Assembly (NCBI GenBank): GCA_031400775.1
Contig: JANNQN010000039.1
Location: forward strand, 1 to 46,325
Direction: 5' to 3'
Length of the DNA stretch: 46,325 bases
Origin: PALSA-1355 sp031400775
GTDB taxonomy: Bacteria > Planctomycetota > Planctomycetia > Pirellulales > PALSA-1355
The notes under the pieces were generated by a model that made no database searches, had not been told where the DNA came from, and saw only the letters and a list, made by a program, of their open reading frames with translations. Shown piece by piece: positions 24,454-32,716 of the stretch. Numbering within the stretch: the stretch's first letter is position 1; each line of letters begins with the position of its first letter. Position numbers and translations under genes: made by a program.

Positions 24454-25704
24454 CTAAGCGCGGCCGTTGCCCAGCGGTCCGACCAGGATCGAGGCGTTGT
24501 GCCCGCCGAAGCCGAAGCTGTTGCTCATCGCGCTTGATAGCTTGCGCTTGCGCGGCTCGTTCGGAGTATAGTCCAGGTCACAGGCCGGATCGGGCGTGTC
24601 CAGATTGATCGTGGGCGGGACCACGCTGTCGCGCATGGCCAGGATCGTGAGTATCAGTTCCACGCCGCCGCTGGCGCCCAATAGATGGCCCAATTGGCTC
24701 TTCGTGCTGGAAATGCTCAGCCCCCGGGCATGTTCGCCGAAGACGAGCTTGATGGCCGTCGTTTCGGCCGCGTCGCCCAGGCTGGTGCTCGTGCCGTGGG
24801 CATTGATATAGCTGACGTGCGAGGCGTCGACCTGGGCATCTTCCAGGGCCCGTTTCATGGCCCGCGCCGCGCCCACTCCGCCTTCGTCGGGCTGGGTAAT
24901 ATGGCCGGCATCGGCACTGGCGCCGTAGCCGAGCACTTCGGCATAGATTCGCGCGCCCCGTTTGCGGGCGTGCTCCAACTCCTCGAAGAGCAGCATGCCC
25001 GCGCCTTCGCTGAGCACGAAACCGTCGCGATCGAGATCGAACGGGCGGCTGGCTTTTTGCGGTTCGTCGTTGCGTTCCGAGAGGGCCCGCATGTTGGCGA
25101 ATCCGCTAATTCCCATGGGCGTGATGGCGGCTTCGGTTCCGCCAGTGATCATGGTATCGGCTTCGTCGTATTGAATCGCCTTGAAGGCGTCGCCCATGGC
25201 GTTGGTGGCGCTGGCGCAGGCCGTAGCCACGGCGAAATTGGGGCCGCGCAAGCCGAACTCGATGGACAACTGTCCGCTGGCGGCGTTGAGCATCAGCTTG
25301 GGAATGGTGAAGGCCGAGACCTTGTCGGGGCCCTTGTGCAGCAGGCGCTCGACCTGGGTTTCGATCTCGTGCAGGCCGCCAATGCCGGAGCCGAGAATGA
25401 CGCCGCCGCGAAACGGATCGAGCTTGGAGAAATCGATGCCGCTGTCGCGCACCGCGTCGATGCCGGCCACCATGGCAAACTGCGTGAAGCGATCAATCCG
25501 CTTGGCATCCTTGGGCGACATGTAATCGCCCGTGGTCCAATCGTGAATGTCGCCGCCGAAGTGCACCTTGTGCCCGGCGGTATTGAACAGCCGGATCGTA
25601 TGGATGCCGCTTTCGCCCTCTAGAATTCGTTTCCAGAGGTCTTCGATCTGGCAACTAAGCGAAGTGACGGCTCCCAGTCCGGTTACGACGACTCGCCGTT
25701 TCAT
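24454..25704 (-). CDS. fabF: 3-oxoacyl-[acyl-carrier-protein] synthase II
   Basis: 416 residues, standard FabF length. The Cys-His-His triad is intact: Cys163 in TACASATNAMG, His303 in NAHGTSTSLGD and His340 in STKSQLGHLLGASGGVE. PFDLDRDGFVLSEGAG and the C-terminal NSFGFGGHNASI are also typical. It condenses malonyl-ACP with growing acyl-ACP in type II fatty-acid synthesis. Its start lies nine bases after the acpP stop, a classic acpP-fabF pair. It contrasts with the triad-deficient paralogue at 21419-22732. Confidence 0.97.
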   Translation of the reverse strand: MKRRVVVTGLGAVTSLSCQIEDLWKRILEGESGIHTIRLFNTAGHKVHFGGDIHDWTTGDYMSPKDAKRIDRFTQFAMVAGIDAVRDSGIDFSKLDPFRGGVILGSGIGGLHEIETQVERLLHKGPDKVSAFTIPKLMLNAASGQLSIEFGLRGPNFAVATACASATNAMGDAFKAIQYDEADTMITGGTEAAITPMGISGFANMRALSERNDEPQKASRPFDLDRDGFVLSEGAGMLLFEELEHARKRGARIYAEVLGYGASADAGHITQPDEGGVGAARAMKRALEDAQVDASHVSYINAHGTSTSLGDAAETTAIKLVFGEHARGLSISSTKSQLGHLLGASGGVELILTILAMRDSVVPPTINLDTPDPACDLDYTPNEPRKRKLSSAMSNSFGFGGHNASILVGPLGNGRA

Positions 25705-25713
25705 GAAAGATGC

Positions 25714-25950
25714 TTACGACTGGGAATTCTCAATGTATTGAACCGCCTGTCCCACGGTTTGTATTTTTTCCGCGGCATCGTCGGGGATCGTGATGTCGAA
25801 CTCCTCTTCCAACTCCATCACCAACTCGACCGTATCGAGGGAGTCGGCGCCAAGGTCGTTGACGAAGGAGGTTTCGGGCGTGACTTTTTCCTTGTCGACA
25901 CCCAGTTGTTCCGCGACGATATCGATTACTCGCTCTTGAACTGACGCCAC
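25714..25950 (-). CDS. acpP: Acyl carrier protein
   Basis: 78 residues. The phosphopantetheine attachment site is DSLDTVELVMELEEEF, with Ser in GADSL; the helical N-terminus VQERVIDIVAEQLGVDKEKV is typical. Carries acyl chains through the fatty-acid synthase. It has a leader of about 210 bases with direct repeats and a hairpin (26003-26139) and a promoter candidate at 26173-26202. Confidence 0.98.
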   Translation of the reverse strand: MASVQERVIDIVAEQLGVDKEKVTPETSFVNDLGADSLDTVELVMELEEEFDITIPDDAAEKIQTVGQAVQYIENSQS

Positions 25951-26002
25951 CTTCTTGATCCTCCAACTGAATTCAAGGTCGGGGAGGAACCAGGCCCAAG
26001 CA

Positions 26003-26037
26003 GTTCCCCAAAGGTTACTGCGTTCCCCGAAAGTTAC
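26003..26037 (-). repeat. 16-base imperfect direct repeat in the acpP leader
   Basis: GTTCCCCAAAGGTTAC (26003-26018) and GTTCCCCGAAAGTTAC (26022-26037) match at 14 of 16 positions and are three bases apart. They lie 50-90 bases upstream of the acpP start and could be paired binding sites. Confidence 0.65.
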
Positions 26038-26108
26038 CCAAACTCCGCACTCAGGTCCGCTTTGGCGCTGCTCCTAGAGATCGAAGCCTCGCCGGCAGAG
26101 TCCGGAAA

Positions 26109-26139
26109 GGAATACTGTTCCCTATTGGAACGCCATTCC
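26109..26139 (-). other. Symmetric hairpin in the acpP leader
   Basis: Nested inverted repeats: GGAAT pairs with ATTCC and GTTCC pairs with GGAAC, separated by a symmetric 3x3 internal loop, with a five-base apical loop. It is about 160 bases before acpP and just downstream of the predicted transcription start. Confidence 0.5.
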
Positions 26140-26172
26140 TTACCCGAGTCGTGCCGCAGCCATCAAGTCACA

Positions 26173-26202
26173 AAAATAGAGGATTTCCATAAGACAGGTC
26201 AA
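26173..26202 (-). promoter_or_regulatory. Promoter candidate for acpP-fabF
   Basis: On the minus strand TTGACC (26197-26202), an 18-base spacer and TATTTT (26173-26178). The spacing equals that of the nusA and rpmF candidates. It suggests acpP-fabF can be transcribed apart from fabD-fabG. Confidence 0.5.
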
Positions 26203-26288
26203 GATAGAAAGTTTTCAGATTCCTGTCCATATCACCTTAAAGACGCCGCCAGCCGTCCGTTGGTCACTTTGACCGCACGAATAAAAAC

Positions 26289-27059
26289 TCACGCACACAG
26301 GCCGCCGTCGATCGTCAACACCTGGCCGTTAATGTACGCGGCCGCCTCGCTGGCCAGAAACAACACACCGTAGGCGATCTCGTCGGCCTGACCCAGCCGT
26401 TTGGCGGGGATTCGTTTCTTCACTTCGTCCAAGATCGCCGGGCCCATGGCCTGGGTCATTTCCGTTTCGATAAAGCCGGGGGCCACCGCGTTAATGGTAA
26501 TCTTACGCCCGGCCAGCTCCTTGGCCACCGTGCGCGTCAATGCGATGACGCCCGCTTTCGACGCGGAGTAGTTGGCCTGGCCCGGATTGCCCGTCAATCC
26601 CGAGACGCTGGCGATGTTGATCACCCGTCCGTAGCGGGCTTGCATCATCGGTCGCGACACGGCCCGAGTGAAGAGAAACGTGCCGCGCAAGTTCGTATTG
26701 ATGACGGTATCCCAGTCTTCGTCCGACATCCGCGGAATGAGCGTGTCGCGGGTAACGCCGGCATTGTTGACGAGGATTTGCAGCTTGTCCCACTTCGCCA
26801 AGACGTCGTCGACCACTTTCTGCACGCTTTGACCGTCTGTCACGTCGCAAGCGAAAGTCTCGGCGGTGCCACCCGCGCGGCGAATCATCTCGGCCGTCTC
26901 GGTCAGCTTGTCGATGCTCCGTGCGACACATGCCACTTTGGCCCCGGCGCCTGCCAACATCAGTGCGATGGCCCGGCCGATGCCTTGCGACGCCCCGGTG
27001 ACGATCGCGCTTTGGCCGCTCAGGTCGACTTGCAATGCCGGCTTGGGTTTGTCGTTCAT
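26289..27059 (-). CDS. fabG: 3-oxoacyl-[acyl-carrier-protein] reductase
   Basis: 256 residues. Classical SDR with TGASQGIGR, NNAGVTRDTL, the catalytic Ser in IASVSGL, Tyr/Lys in YSASKAG, and the FabG-typical NAVAPGFIETEMT and YINGQVLTIDGG. It reduces 3-oxoacyl-ACP with NADPH in fatty-acid elongation. The start is 25 bases after fabD, and the gene is part of the fab cluster, which makes the FabG assignment much firmer than for the SDR gene at 10081-10827. Confidence 0.96.
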   Translation of the reverse strand: MNDKPKPALQVDLSGQSAIVTGASQGIGRAIALMLAGAGAKVACVARSIDKLTETAEMIRRAGGTAETFACDVTDGQSVQKVVDDVLAKWDKLQILVNNAGVTRDTLIPRMSDEDWDTVINTNLRGTFLFTRAVSRPMMQARYGRVINIASVSGLTGNPGQANYSASKAGVIALTRTVAKELAGRKITINAVAPGFIETEMTQAMGPAILDEVKKRIPAKRLGQADEIAYGVLFLASEAAAYINGQVLTIDGGLCA

Positions 27060-27084
27060 GGAAGATCTTACCGGGAATAGCCGC

Positions 27085-27993
27085 TCAATTGAAAACGCCT
27101 TGGCAGGAAATTTTCCGCTCGATTCGCTTCAAAAGGCCGCGCAGCACACGGCCAGGGCCGACTTCGTAAAACTGATCGTAACCCTGTGCGAGCAAATTGC
27201 GCATGGAATCTTCCCAACGGACCGGCGAAACGACCTGTTGGATCAACAGCCGTCGGATCTCTTCCGGCTCGAAGTGAGCCTCGGCGTCGACGTTCGAGAT
27301 CACTGGGATCGTGGGCCGCACGATGCGCGCTTCGGCCAGCGCCTCGGTCAGTCGCTCGACGGCGCTCGCCATGATGGGCGTGTGAAACGCGCCGGCCACG
27401 GCCAGCGGAACGGCCTTCTGCGCGCCGGCCGCGGGAGCATATTCGGCGGCTCGTTCGCAGGCCGAGTTGGTGCCCGAGATCACGATATTGCCGGGGCACA
27501 ATAAATTCGCGATTTGCAAGGTCTCGTCGTGGCGCGCCTTGTCGCACAGGGCTTCGACCTGGGTGCGCTCGAGACCCAGAATGCTGACCATGCCGCTGGG
27601 CGTGGCGTCGGAGGCTTCTTGCATTGCGTCGCCGCGGACCGCAACCAGCCGCAGGGCATCTTCGAATTCGAGCGCGCCGGCAAAAACCAGCGCCGTGTAC
27701 TCGCCCAGGCTCAGTCCGGCCGTGGCCTCGCACGACAGCACGACGTCCGGCGCGGTGCTCCGCAATTGCTCGATCGCCACCAGGCTGGTCACGAACAGGG
27801 CCGGCTGGCTGATGACGGTCGAATCCAGCTCCTCGGCCGGACCCTCGAAGCACAACTTCGCCAGATCGTAGCCCAGGATTGCGTTGGCCCGATCGTACAG
27901 CCGCCGCGCGGCGGGCAGGTCTTGGGCCACTTGCCGCCCCATGCCCACGGCCTGCGCGCCTTGACCGGGGAAGAGAAAAGCGATTTTGCTCAA
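27085..27993 (-). CDS. fabD: Malonyl-CoA:ACP transacylase
   Basis: 302 residues. AFLFPGQGAQAVGMG opens the protein; the nucleophile elbow is GLSLGEYTA with Ser95; VAGAFHTPIM holds the catalytic His; YEVGPGRVLRGLLKRI closes it. Transfers malonyl from CoA to ACP. It lies 217 bases after rpmF. In many bacteria plsX and fabH sit between rpmF and fabD; neither is present here. Confidence 0.96.
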   Translation of the reverse strand: MSKIAFLFPGQGAQAVGMGRQVAQDLPAARRLYDRANAILGYDLAKLCFEGPAEELDSTVISQPALFVTSLVAIEQLRSTAPDVVLSCEATAGLSLGEYTALVFAGALEFEDALRLVAVRGDAMQEASDATPSGMVSILGLERTQVEALCDKARHDETLQIANLLCPGNIVISGTNSACERAAEYAPAAGAQKAVPLAVAGAFHTPIMASAVERLTEALAEARIVRPTIPVISNVDAEAHFEPEEIRRLLIQQVVSPVRWEDSMRNLLAQGYDQFYEVGPGRVLRGLLKRIERKISCQGVFN

Positions 27994-28210
27994 TGTGGTC
28001 TCCCCCAGGGGGTGATGACTCGTACGCGAAGCGGGCGGCTCTTAAGGGCAGCCGATTTCGTGCGTCGAGTGAATCCGTTCTCGTCAGGAGTGCCGCTTGC
28101 CACCCATTTGCAATTGTATGCAGTCGCACGCGAGCGCAGCAGGCGGCTATCGGCCCCAAATTGCTAAGTCATCGGAATCAGGCCGCGCTCGCCGAATCTA
28201 CTCGACGGCT

Positions 28211-28393
28211 CTACTCTTCGGCAATTTCGACCATCGGGCGGCCCATGTAATGCCCGCAATTGGGGCACACCCGATGCGAAGGCACCGCCGTGCTGCATTG
28301 GGGGCAGTACTCGAGCTTCATGGGCTTGAGCGCCTTGTTGGCCGAGCGACTTCCGCTGCGGGAATTGGAACTTTTTCGTTTGGGTACAGCCAT
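28211..28393 (-). CDS. rpmF: 50S ribosomal protein L32
   Basis: 60 residues. MAVPKRKSSNSRSGSRSANKAL is the conserved basic N-terminus; CPQC and CPNC form a zinc ribbon (about 30-46), so it is the zinc-binding form. It starts the fab cluster, a common rpmF-fab linkage. A strong promoter candidate lies about 80 bases upstream. Confidence 0.96.
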   Translation of the reverse strand: MAVPKRKSSNSRSGSRSANKALKPMKLEYCPQCSTAVPSHRVCPNCGHYMGRPMVEIAEE

Positions 28394-28474
28394 GGCGAGC
28401 CACCAGAATGCCAGGCGCCTGAATCCAGGCCCAAGCTCAAGGGAGATAACTTGTTGCAGTAAGGCAAACGGCTC

Positions 28475-28504
28475 ATCCTATGCGACCGCTCCGCAGGGTG
28501 TCAA
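28475..28504 (-). promoter_or_regulatory. Sigma-70-type promoter candidate for rpmF-fabDG
   Basis: On the minus strand a perfect TTGACA (28499-28504), an 18-base spacer and TAGGAT (28475-28480). The predicted start near 28468 is about 75 bases before rpmF. Confidence 0.6.
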
Positions 28505-28595
28505 GCCGGCGACTTACGTGTTGCGTTGCGTGGGCTTACGTGGCGTGAGCCTGAAGAAGAGGCGGCAATCGCCTGGTTTTTCACTCGCCCGTCTT

Positions 28596-30371
28596 TTACT
28601 CGACCGTGATCTCATAGCGCCGGCCATAGCTGCGGTCGGACTCGATCGACTGGCCGGGGCCTTCTTGCCACAACGAGAATTCCGCGAAGTACTTTCGACC
28701 GGGCCGGCGCAACTCGATATAGCTGGTCACCTGTTGTGTCTCACCCGGTTCGATCGACTTGTCGAACATTACCATCCGCCGCGCGATGCCCTGCTGTCCG
28801 CCCTCGTTCATGATCGTGCAGCTCAGCCAGATCGGGTGCTTGCCCGGGCCGCCGTGCCAGGTGACATCCGAGTTATTCGTGATCGCCACGGTGGCCGGCT
28901 TCACTTCGCGATGGAACCAATCCCACACGCCGTGGTAGCTGCGCCGGCAGACCGCTTCGCTGCCCAGCCATTCGATCGAACAATTCCAGTCGTCGATCAG
29001 GCCGTTTTCGGGCGAGCCAGGCGGATTCGGAGGCAGGCCCGTCTCTTCGTGCAGTAAATGCGGCGAGAGCAACTGCGGATGCAGGAAGCGGACTTCGCTT
29101 TCCCAACCCACGCCGACAATGGCCTGCAGCGCCAACATGAACCGCAACAGGATCGTCTTGTCGTAGGCCATCATCATCAGGCCGATCAATAGCACCGTGC
29201 CCGTGACGCGGGTACTCGCGCCATGTGCTTCCCAAATCGCGGGGCCCAGGGCGTTGGTCATCCACACGAACGGCACCGTACACAAAATGGCCCATGGCAA
29301 CCGCCGGCAGTCGCGCACCAGCAGCACCGTGACCAACAGCAGCGAGAAAGCCGTCACGAGAATCAGCCGCAGCTCGGTCCAATTCGTCGTGCGGTAGAAA
29401 ATTCCGATGTACTGAAACATCGCGTAAAACGGATAGCTGGTCGCGGCGGGATTGTTGGTGCGGGCTTCGAGCGGAGACATATGGAAGTTGATCGTCAAAT
29501 ACACGGTCCAACCCAGCATGACGATGCCCGGCACGGCCGTTAGCGTGGCGCGCTTCCAGTATCCGCTGACGTCCTTCCAGTCGAATCGGTTGCAAAGCGT
29601 GGCCACGAACACCGAGAAGGCGAACAGCGCGTAGACTTCGCGAATCAACAGCAGGAAGACGGCCAGCGGCACGTACAGCCACATCCGCCGCGCCAATAGT
29701 GCGACCATGGCCATCGCGAAGACGGCATCGGCCGGCGCGTCCAGCAAGCCTCTCCACAGCGATTCGAACGTGCCGACACTCAGCAGCCATCCCAACGCAT
29801 AGGCCGGGTGCAATTGATGGATCATCAACCAATACACGAGCACGCCAAAACCGCACGCCACCACGCCGAAGTTGAGCGTGTGATACAACATCGGTGGCGT
29901 CAGCTCGTAGCCCAATAGCGACGCGGCGCCGCCGGCCAACATCGGCATGCCGATGCGCTGGTAGCGATACATGATGTTGTCGATGTGCTTGTAGGCGTCT
30001 CGCCGGCCGAAAATATCGTTCGATTGCCGGTAGTAAATCTGGCCGTCGTAGCCGAATTTGCAGACTCCCTGCAGGCCGGCGGCCGTTTCGCGCGCGGGCT
30101 CTTTGAAATACGTGCCTGGCAGAAAAGCACGGTGCGCGTGGCCTTCCAGGCTGCGATGCACCCACACGACGAAGATCAGTTCCAGCACGATCCAGGCGGC
30201 CAAGGTTGCCAGCAGCGAGACCCGTAGTGGACGATTGTCGCGCAGTTGACGGCCCGCGGCGGTACACAGCCTGCCGGCTGTCGCGGTCGCATCGGCGGCC
30301 AGTTCAGCGGCGTCTCGACTCCACCGGTTCCATTTGTCGGCGGACGGCCGCGGTTGGTCGATCGTGCTCAT
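28596..30371 (-). CDS. Multi-pass membrane protein, GT-C-like glycosyltransferase candidate
   Basis: 591 residues. After a cytoplasmic N-terminus, hydrophobic helices begin at about residue 49 (VSLLATLAAWIVLELIFVVWV) and recur to about 420. The first large loop has KFGYDGQIYYRQSNDIF, reminiscent of the Asp-containing first loop of GT-C enzymes that use lipid-linked sugars. The C-terminal 150 residues are soluble and beta-like (AITNNSDVTWHGGPGKHPIWLSC), perhaps a periplasmic domain. It follows the GT2-methyltransferase gene by 82 bases on the same strand, which supports a role in glycolipid or glycan assembly. Not a clear match to a named enzyme. Confidence 0.6.
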   Translation of the reverse strand: MSTIDQPRPSADKWNRWSRDAAELAADATATAGRLCTAAGRQLRDNRPLRVSLLATLAAWIVLELIFVVWVHRSLEGHAHRAFLPGTYFKEPARETAAGLQGVCKFGYDGQIYYRQSNDIFGRRDAYKHIDNIMYRYQRIGMPMLAGGAASLLGYELTPPMLYHTLNFGVVACGFGVLVYWLMIHQLHPAYALGWLLSVGTFESLWRGLLDAPADAVFAMAMVALLARRMWLYVPLAVFLLLIREVYALFAFSVFVATLCNRFDWKDVSGYWKRATLTAVPGIVMLGWTVYLTINFHMSPLEARTNNPAATSYPFYAMFQYIGIFYRTTNWTELRLILVTAFSLLLVTVLLVRDCRRLPWAILCTVPFVWMTNALGPAIWEAHGASTRVTGTVLLIGLMMMAYDKTILLRFMLALQAIVGVGWESEVRFLHPQLLSPHLLHEETGLPPNPPGSPENGLIDDWNCSIEWLGSEAVCRRSYHGVWDWFHREVKPATVAITNNSDVTWHGGPGKHPIWLSCTIMNEGGQQGIARRMVMFDKSIEPGETQQVTSYIELRRPGRKYFAEFSLWQEGPGQSIESDRSYGRRYEITVE

Positions 30372-30453
30372 CGGAGTTCCCCCGTGGATCCGCTCGACGG
30401 CGGAATAACGATTCGCGTCGCTATTGAGTCATGGCATCCAAATCAACAGGCTG

Positions 30454-31956
30454 CTAAGCCGCTTGCCGCGCCGCGGCGCGCACCGGCTTGCGCCCGACCA
30501 CGACCAGCGACATGCCGCGCACCGGCAACACCCAATCCAGCAGCTTGACCACCGGCAGGATGCGGTCGAACCAGGCCATCTGCCGCAGGCTCAGGTGACG
30601 GCGACGCATGACGTGTCCGGCCATGGCCCAACTGATCGCTCCCAGTCGATTGAATCGCCGGGTGTGTACGATTTCGAAACCGGCGCCCTTCATCTTTTGC
30701 GACAGTTCCTCGGCCGTGTAGCGCCGATAGTGGCCTAACTGCTCGTCCATTGGCGTGTACAGTGCTTTGCCTGCCGGAACGATGATGATGCAGTGTCCTC
30801 CGGGGGCCAGAGTGCGCCGAAAGCTGCGCAGCACTTCGACGTCGTGTTCCAGGTGTTCCAGCACGTTGGAGCAAAACACGGTGTCCAGTTCCTCCTGCTC
30901 CCAGCGGTCGTAATCGTCGGGCCGTTGCAGATCTCCGCAATCGACGCGCACGTTGTCGCGGCGGCCGAATCGCTGCGCGAGCACGGGAAGGTAAACCGGG
31001 TCGTTGTCGGTCAGCACCAATCGCTCGCGCTGCACAAGCATCGCGCTGATGTTGCCGATGCCCGAGCCCGCCTCCAATACACGCCGGCCCAGGAACGGCT
31101 TCACCATGTCCAATGTCCAGCGATTGTATTTGTTCGAGCGGGACATCGACTTGAGCGTGTAGAAACCGGCGTGATCGGTGAATTGGGGATCGAAGAACTT
31201 GCAGCGAATGATCTGCCAGATCGCTTTGACGCCGTCGAGCGCGCGAATTTTTTTACCTTCCTCATACGTGCGTCCCACGTAACTGATCGGCACTTCGTAA
31301 ATGCGCGCGCCCCACTGCGCCAAGCGGCAGGTCAATTCCGGCTCGAAGGTGAACGTCTCGGCGCTCAGCCGCAGCCGCTTGAGAATCGAAGAGCGCACGA
31401 TCTTGTAGCCGCTTTCCATGTCGGTCAGGTTCAGGTCGTTGACCATGTTCGAGACCAACGTCAGGATCTTGTTGGCCAGGCTGTGCCAGAAGAACAACAC
31501 GCGCCGCGGAGTCCCGGCGAAGCGCGAGCCGAACACCGCGTCGGCCTTGCCCTCCAGGATTGGCGCCAGCAACAAGGAGTATTCCTGCGGATCGTATTCG
31601 AGGTCCGCGTCCTGGATGATCGAGACTTCGCCGGTGATGTGCGGGATGGCCGTGCGGATAGCCGCGCCTTTGCCACGATTCTTCTCGTGCCGCACGATCT
31701 TGATCCGGCTGTCCTTGGCCGCCAGGTCCTGGATGACCTCCCACGAACTGTCGGTCGAAGCGTCGTCGACGATGATCAGTTCGATCGCCACGCCCACGCG
31801 CGAAGCCAACACCCGGGCGACGATCTCGCGCAGCGTCCAGCACTCGTTGAAGACCGGCATCAAGACCGAGAGCTTGCGGATCGGTTGCGAGGCTTCCGAG
31901 ATCGGCGTTGAAAACGCCGCGGTGGAACTCTCCTGTTCCGAATTGACAATCTTCAT
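30454..31956 (-). CDS. GT2 glycosyltransferase fused to SAM-dependent methyltransferase
   Basis: 500 residues in two domains. Residues about 28-255 are a family 2 glycosyltransferase of the dolichyl-phosphate mannose synthase type: LSVLMPVFNE, IIVDDASTDSSWE, the DxD-like DADLEYDP (116-123) and FGSRFAG. Residues about 270-440 are a class I methyltransferase: motif I VLEAGSGIGNIS (293-304), the acidic residue in LTDNDP, and FCSNVLEHLEHD, with LRSFRRTLAPGG. GGAGG lies five bases before ATG 31956. It likely makes a polyprenyl-phosphate sugar and a methylated product or acts on the same glycan; the order of reactions is unknown. Confidence 0.85.
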   Translation of the reverse strand: MKIVNSEQESSTAAFSTPISEASQPIRKLSVLMPVFNECWTLREIVARVLASRVGVAIELIIVDDASTDSSWEVIQDLAAKDSRIKIVRHEKNRGKGAAIRTAIPHITGEVSIIQDADLEYDPQEYSLLLAPILEGKADAVFGSRFAGTPRRVLFFWHSLANKILTLVSNMVNDLNLTDMESGYKIVRSSILKRLRLSAETFTFEPELTCRLAQWGARIYEVPISYVGRTYEEGKKIRALDGVKAIWQIIRCKFFDPQFTDHAGFYTLKSMSRSNKYNRWTLDMVKPFLGRRVLEAGSGIGNISAMLVQRERLVLTDNDPVYLPVLAQRFGRRDNVRVDCGDLQRPDDYDRWEQEELDTVFCSNVLEHLEHDVEVLRSFRRTLAPGGHCIIIVPAGKALYTPMDEQLGHYRRYTAEELSQKMKGAGFEIVHTRRFNRLGAISWAMAGHVMRRRHLSLRQMAWFDRILPVVKLLDWVLPVRGMSLVVVGRKPVRAAARQAA

Positions 31957-32145
31957 GATTGCCTCCAGGACACGGTGTGCATTCGTTGGGGGAATATCGG
32001 CCAGGCGCTCGTGGGGCAGGCGCTAGTGCGGCAGGAACTTTCCAGCGCACGGCCACCTTGGAGAGCCAGGTTGGGGAGTCGATGCGACCGGGTTCACGCT
32101 CGCGCGCGGGGCGAATCCAATCGCGGCCCGCTCGACGAAACCCAG

Positions 32146-32187
32146 CCCGGGCCATCGACCGGCGAACCCGGGCCATCGACCGGCGAA
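32146..32187. repeat. Perfect 21-base tandem repeat, two copies
   Basis: Copies at 32146-32166 and 32167-32187 are identical; each contains GGCCATCGACCGG. It lies next to the palindrome at 32203-32214. Confidence 0.85.
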
Positions 32188-32202
32188 AAGATTATCAATT
32201 TT

Positions 32203-32214
32203 TCCCGATCGGGA
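32203..32214. promoter_or_regulatory. 12-base perfect palindrome, possible operator
   Basis: TCCCGATCGGGA is its own reverse complement. On the minus strand it is followed after six bases by a -10-like GATAAT (32191-32196), so a repressor bound here would sit in the promoter of the glycosyltransferase gene. No good -35 is seen. Confidence 0.35.
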
Positions 32215-32529
32215 CCATGCCAGATAACGGTCGAGGGCGAACCGCCAAGAAAAAAACTTTTGAAACGGCAAATCTGCTTGAAAAAATAGGTTGCTAGCGA
32301 CCGCCCTTGGTCGAAGCACTTCAATTTCAATGATCTTGTTCCGCAAGCAATCGCTGCCGCCTCGCGCATCACGGTCGCGAATGTCGTTGCGTGAGCAGAG
32401 CATCATTGAGCGCGATGGACACGATCGTGCGGCGAACCGCTGCTGCAATCGAGAGCAACGTTTCAGAATTTTGCAAGGGCCCGCGATTCGCGCGAGGGCG
32501 ATTTCGAGCCGCCGCTGCGACGCGCCTAC

Positions 32530-32559
32530 TTGACTTGCAGCGCTCGAACCGCATACTCA
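32530..32559 (+). promoter_or_regulatory. Weak promoter candidate for mdh
   Basis: TTGACT (32530-32535), an 18-base spacer and TACTCA (32554-32559), about 155 bases before the mdh start. The -10 is poor; the spacing matches the other candidates. Confidence 0.25.
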
Positions 32560-32716
32560 CTAGAGTCTGAAAACCGCCGGGGATTGTCGTGGTTTCACGC
32601 CGCACGCGGAGCAAGAACCGGACCGTCCGTTTTTTCGCGCGGTTTCGAATCGTATCGGCGCACGGTGCATAGAGCGCGTGCGTCGTAATATTCTTGAGCG
32701 TGTCGCGGAGTCGAAC

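Larger units (their letters stand above)
25951..26288 (-). other. 338-base region between fabG and acpP: promoter and leader
   Basis: No gene. Listed separately: a promoter candidate, a two-step hairpin and a 16-base direct repeat, all upstream of acpP on the minus strand. The rest shows nothing clear. Confidence 0.55.
31957..32716. other. 760-base divergent intergenic region
   Basis: It separates the glycosyltransferase gene (minus) and mdh (plus). It holds a perfect 21-base tandem repeat (32146-32187), a 12-base palindrome (32203-32214) and a weak promoter for mdh (32530-32559). Frames here look like noise. The stretch 32180-32290 is AT-richer than the surroundings, as promoters often are. 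Confidence 0.6.

Noticed and set aside
28559..28583. Hairpin followed by T-run on the plus strand
   Set aside because: The stem is short and both neighbouring genes run on the minus strand, so it would terminate nothing visible.
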